A stretch of DNA of 7,407 nt from assembly GCA_007121695.1 (NCBI GenBank), contig SKKC01000132.1, forward strand, positions 1 to 7,407, in the 5' to 3' direction. The position numbers and the translations under genes were made by a program. The notes below the pieces were generated by a model. The model was not told the origin of the DNA. It made no database searches and worked only from the letters and a program-made list of their open reading frames with translations. This DNA comes from Spirochaetales bacterium (GTDB lineage Bacteria > Spirochaetota > Spirochaetia > DSM-27196 > SKKC01). Below, in pieces: positions 6,471-7,407 of this stretch (position 1 is the first letter of the stretch; every line of letters starts with the position of its first letter).

Positions 6471-6476
6471 CTCCTC
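6471..6476 (-). promoter_or_regulatory. Shine-Dalgarno site that supports the GTG start of the kinase-like gene
   Basis: On the minus strand this reads GAGGAG and is nine bases from the GTG at 6459-6461. Neither the in-frame ATG at 6606-6608 nor the ATG at 6435-6437 has a comparable site at proper spacing. A start here leaves about 145 bp of divergent intergenic DNA. Confidence 0.6.
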
Positions 6477-6540
6477 GACAGGTTTCCTCTCTCGCGCTAC
6501 TGTGGCGTTTACACCAGCACGCGATACTGCCGCTACAGTC

Positions 6541-6572
6541 TCGCCTTGTTTCGCTGCGAGGACAAGGGGCGA
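6541..6572. repeat. Imperfect inverted repeat in the divergent intergenic region
   Basis: TCGCCTTGT (6541-6549) faces ACAAGGGGCGA (6562-6572). The arms pair fully except for a two-base bulge, and the smaller palindrome TCGCTGCGA (6551-6559) lies between them. It sits between the kinase-like gene and the M18 peptidase gene, a natural place for an operator, or for a leader hairpin of the peptidase mRNA. No regulator can be named. No confident promoter was found in 6462-6606 on either strand; TCGACA 6475-6480 with TACTGT 6498-6503 (+ strand, 17-base spacing) is the best weak candidate. Confidence 0.4.
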
Positions 6573-6595
6573 CAACGCGTGCGCGGACACAGAAT

Positions 6596-6599
6596 GGAG
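6596..6599 (+). promoter_or_regulatory. Shine-Dalgarno site of the M18 peptidase gene
   Basis: GGAG lies seven bases before the ATG at 6607-6609. This confirms the peptidase start and, indirectly, argues that the opposing gene starts further away. Confidence 0.65.
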
Positions 6600-6606
6600 T
6601 TCAGAC

Positions 6607-7407
6607 ATGGTTTCACAGACGTTTTCGGATGGATTGCGTACATTTCTCTCGGGTTCACCAACCGGTTTTCACGCCGTCACCAATTGCGCCGATCAGCTGG
6701 CGGCGGCCGGGTTTCGTGAACGAACCGAACGTGACTCACTAGCAGACGGAGAATCCTTTTTTCTGCGCCGGGGCGGTGCTGTTCTCGCGGTAAAGCCCGG
6801 TCGTACGCATCCGGCAGAGGCAGGGTTTCGCATCGCCGCGGCGCACACTGACAGCCCCGGGCTGCGTCTCAAGATCGAAGGTGCACACGCATCGACCGGC
6901 GGCACCTGGGTGCCGGTCGAAGTGTACGGTGGTCCGATTCTGTCGACCTGGCTGGATCGCGAACTGTGTATCGCGGGCCGTGCGGTTGTCTACGACCAGG
7001 ACGCAGACGCAGGCACATTTTCGCTGCGTACCTTCTGCAGCGATATTCCGGTTGCCATTATTCCCAATCTGGCGATACATCTGAATCGGGAAATCAACAA
7101 GGGCATGGAGTACAACGCCCAGGATCACCTGCAGGCACGACTCGGGATACGCGGAGACGCCACGCTGAGCCCTTCGGAGCTGGTTCGTGGCCATATTGCG
7201 GAGACGCTGGCGGTGGAACCGGCGCAGCTCGGGACGGTTGAGGCATACCTGGTGGATCCACGCCCTGCCGTTGTTCTGCAGGACGGAGACTCGCTGGTAT
7301 CGGGGCGCATCGACAATCTTGTGGGCTGTTACTCATGCCTGCAGGGCTTTCTGTCGGCCGCTTCGACCGACGCGACGCAGGTCCTCTGCCTGTTCGATAA
7401 CGAAGAG
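6607..7407 (+). CDS. apeB: M18 family aspartyl aminopeptidase, N-terminal part (cut by right edge)
   Basis: M18 enzymes are cytoplasmic dinuclear-zinc aminopeptidases that remove N-terminal residues, often acidic ones, from peptides. The first 267 codons are present and the frame is open to the window end; bacterial members run to about 430 residues, so roughly 60 percent is seen. Family motifs appear in order: SPTGFHAV at 17-24, AAHTDSPGLRLK from 78 with zinc ligand His80, EVYGG 105-109, STWLDRELCIAGR 113-125, IPNLAIHLNRE 152-162, GRIDNL 233-238 with bridging Asp236, and LFDNEE 262-267, holding the general-base and zinc-ligand glutamates. The last zinc ligands, an Asp and a His, would lie beyond the edge. 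There is no signal peptide. The ATG at 6607 has GGAG seven bases upstream, and homology begins near residue 10, so the start is well placed. It diverges from the kinase-like gene. The symbol apeB is the usual bacterial name and is tentative at subfamily level. Confidence 0.93.
   Translation, partial: MVSQTFSDGLRTFLSGSPTGFHAVTNCADQLAAAGFRERTERDSLADGESFFLRRGGAVLAVKPGRTHPAEAGFRIAAAHTDSPGLRLKIEGAHASTGGTWVPVEVYGGPILSTWLDRELCIAGRAVVYDQDADAGTFSLRTFCSDIPVAIIPNLAIHLNREINKGMEYNAQDHLQARLGIRGDATLSPSELVRGHIAETLAVEPAQLGTVEAYLVDPRPAVVLQDGDSLVSGRIDNLVGCYSCLQGFLSAASTDATQVLCLFDNEE

Noticed and set aside
6739..7194. 151-codon open frame on the - strand
   Set aside because: It is antisense to the M18 peptidase gene, whose family motifs run through the whole stretch.

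Overview
This window looks like ordinary chromosome from a moderately GC-rich bacterium, most likely a spirochaete or a relative. The main clue is the pair of unusual elongation factor G paralogues. One is of the spdEFG2 type, known from spirochaetes, planctomycetes, deltaproteobacteria and, as EF-G2, mitochondria. The other is of the divergent EF-G II type. No mobile element, CRISPR array, prophage or rRNA is visible.

Layout, left to right. (1) The C-terminal 85 residues of PTS enzyme I (ptsI, + strand, cut by the left edge) abut trmB, the tRNA m7G46 methyltransferase, with no gap. (2) A hairpin separates trmB from a convergent EF-G II gene (- strand). (3) That gene has its own strong sigma70-like promoter in the short gap behind a second EF-G gene (- strand), whose domain IV matches the ribosome-recycling EF-G2 class. 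(4) A compact gap of about 90 bp carries the promoter of a tRNA-Val(UAC) gene (+ strand), divergent from the EF-G2 gene. (5) The tRNA runs almost into the 3' end of a - strand gene for an unrecognised protein that carries a complete set of kinase-fold hallmark residues. (6) A divergent intergenic region with an imperfect dyad leads into an M18 aspartyl aminopeptidase gene (+ strand), cut by the right edge after 267 codons.

The common theme is translation: tRNA modification, two non-canonical EF-G paralogues and a tRNA gene. The two EF-Gs are complementary in sequence. The upstream one has an intact GTPase but a domain IV without translocase hallmarks. The downstream one has a translocase-like domain IV but altered G2, G3 and G4 motifs. 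The main translocase, if separate, would lie outside this window. The kinase-like protein is the least explained gene and the best candidate for undescribed biology. I see no complete new multi-gene system here. All functional assignments rest on motif recognition by eye; no database search was possible.
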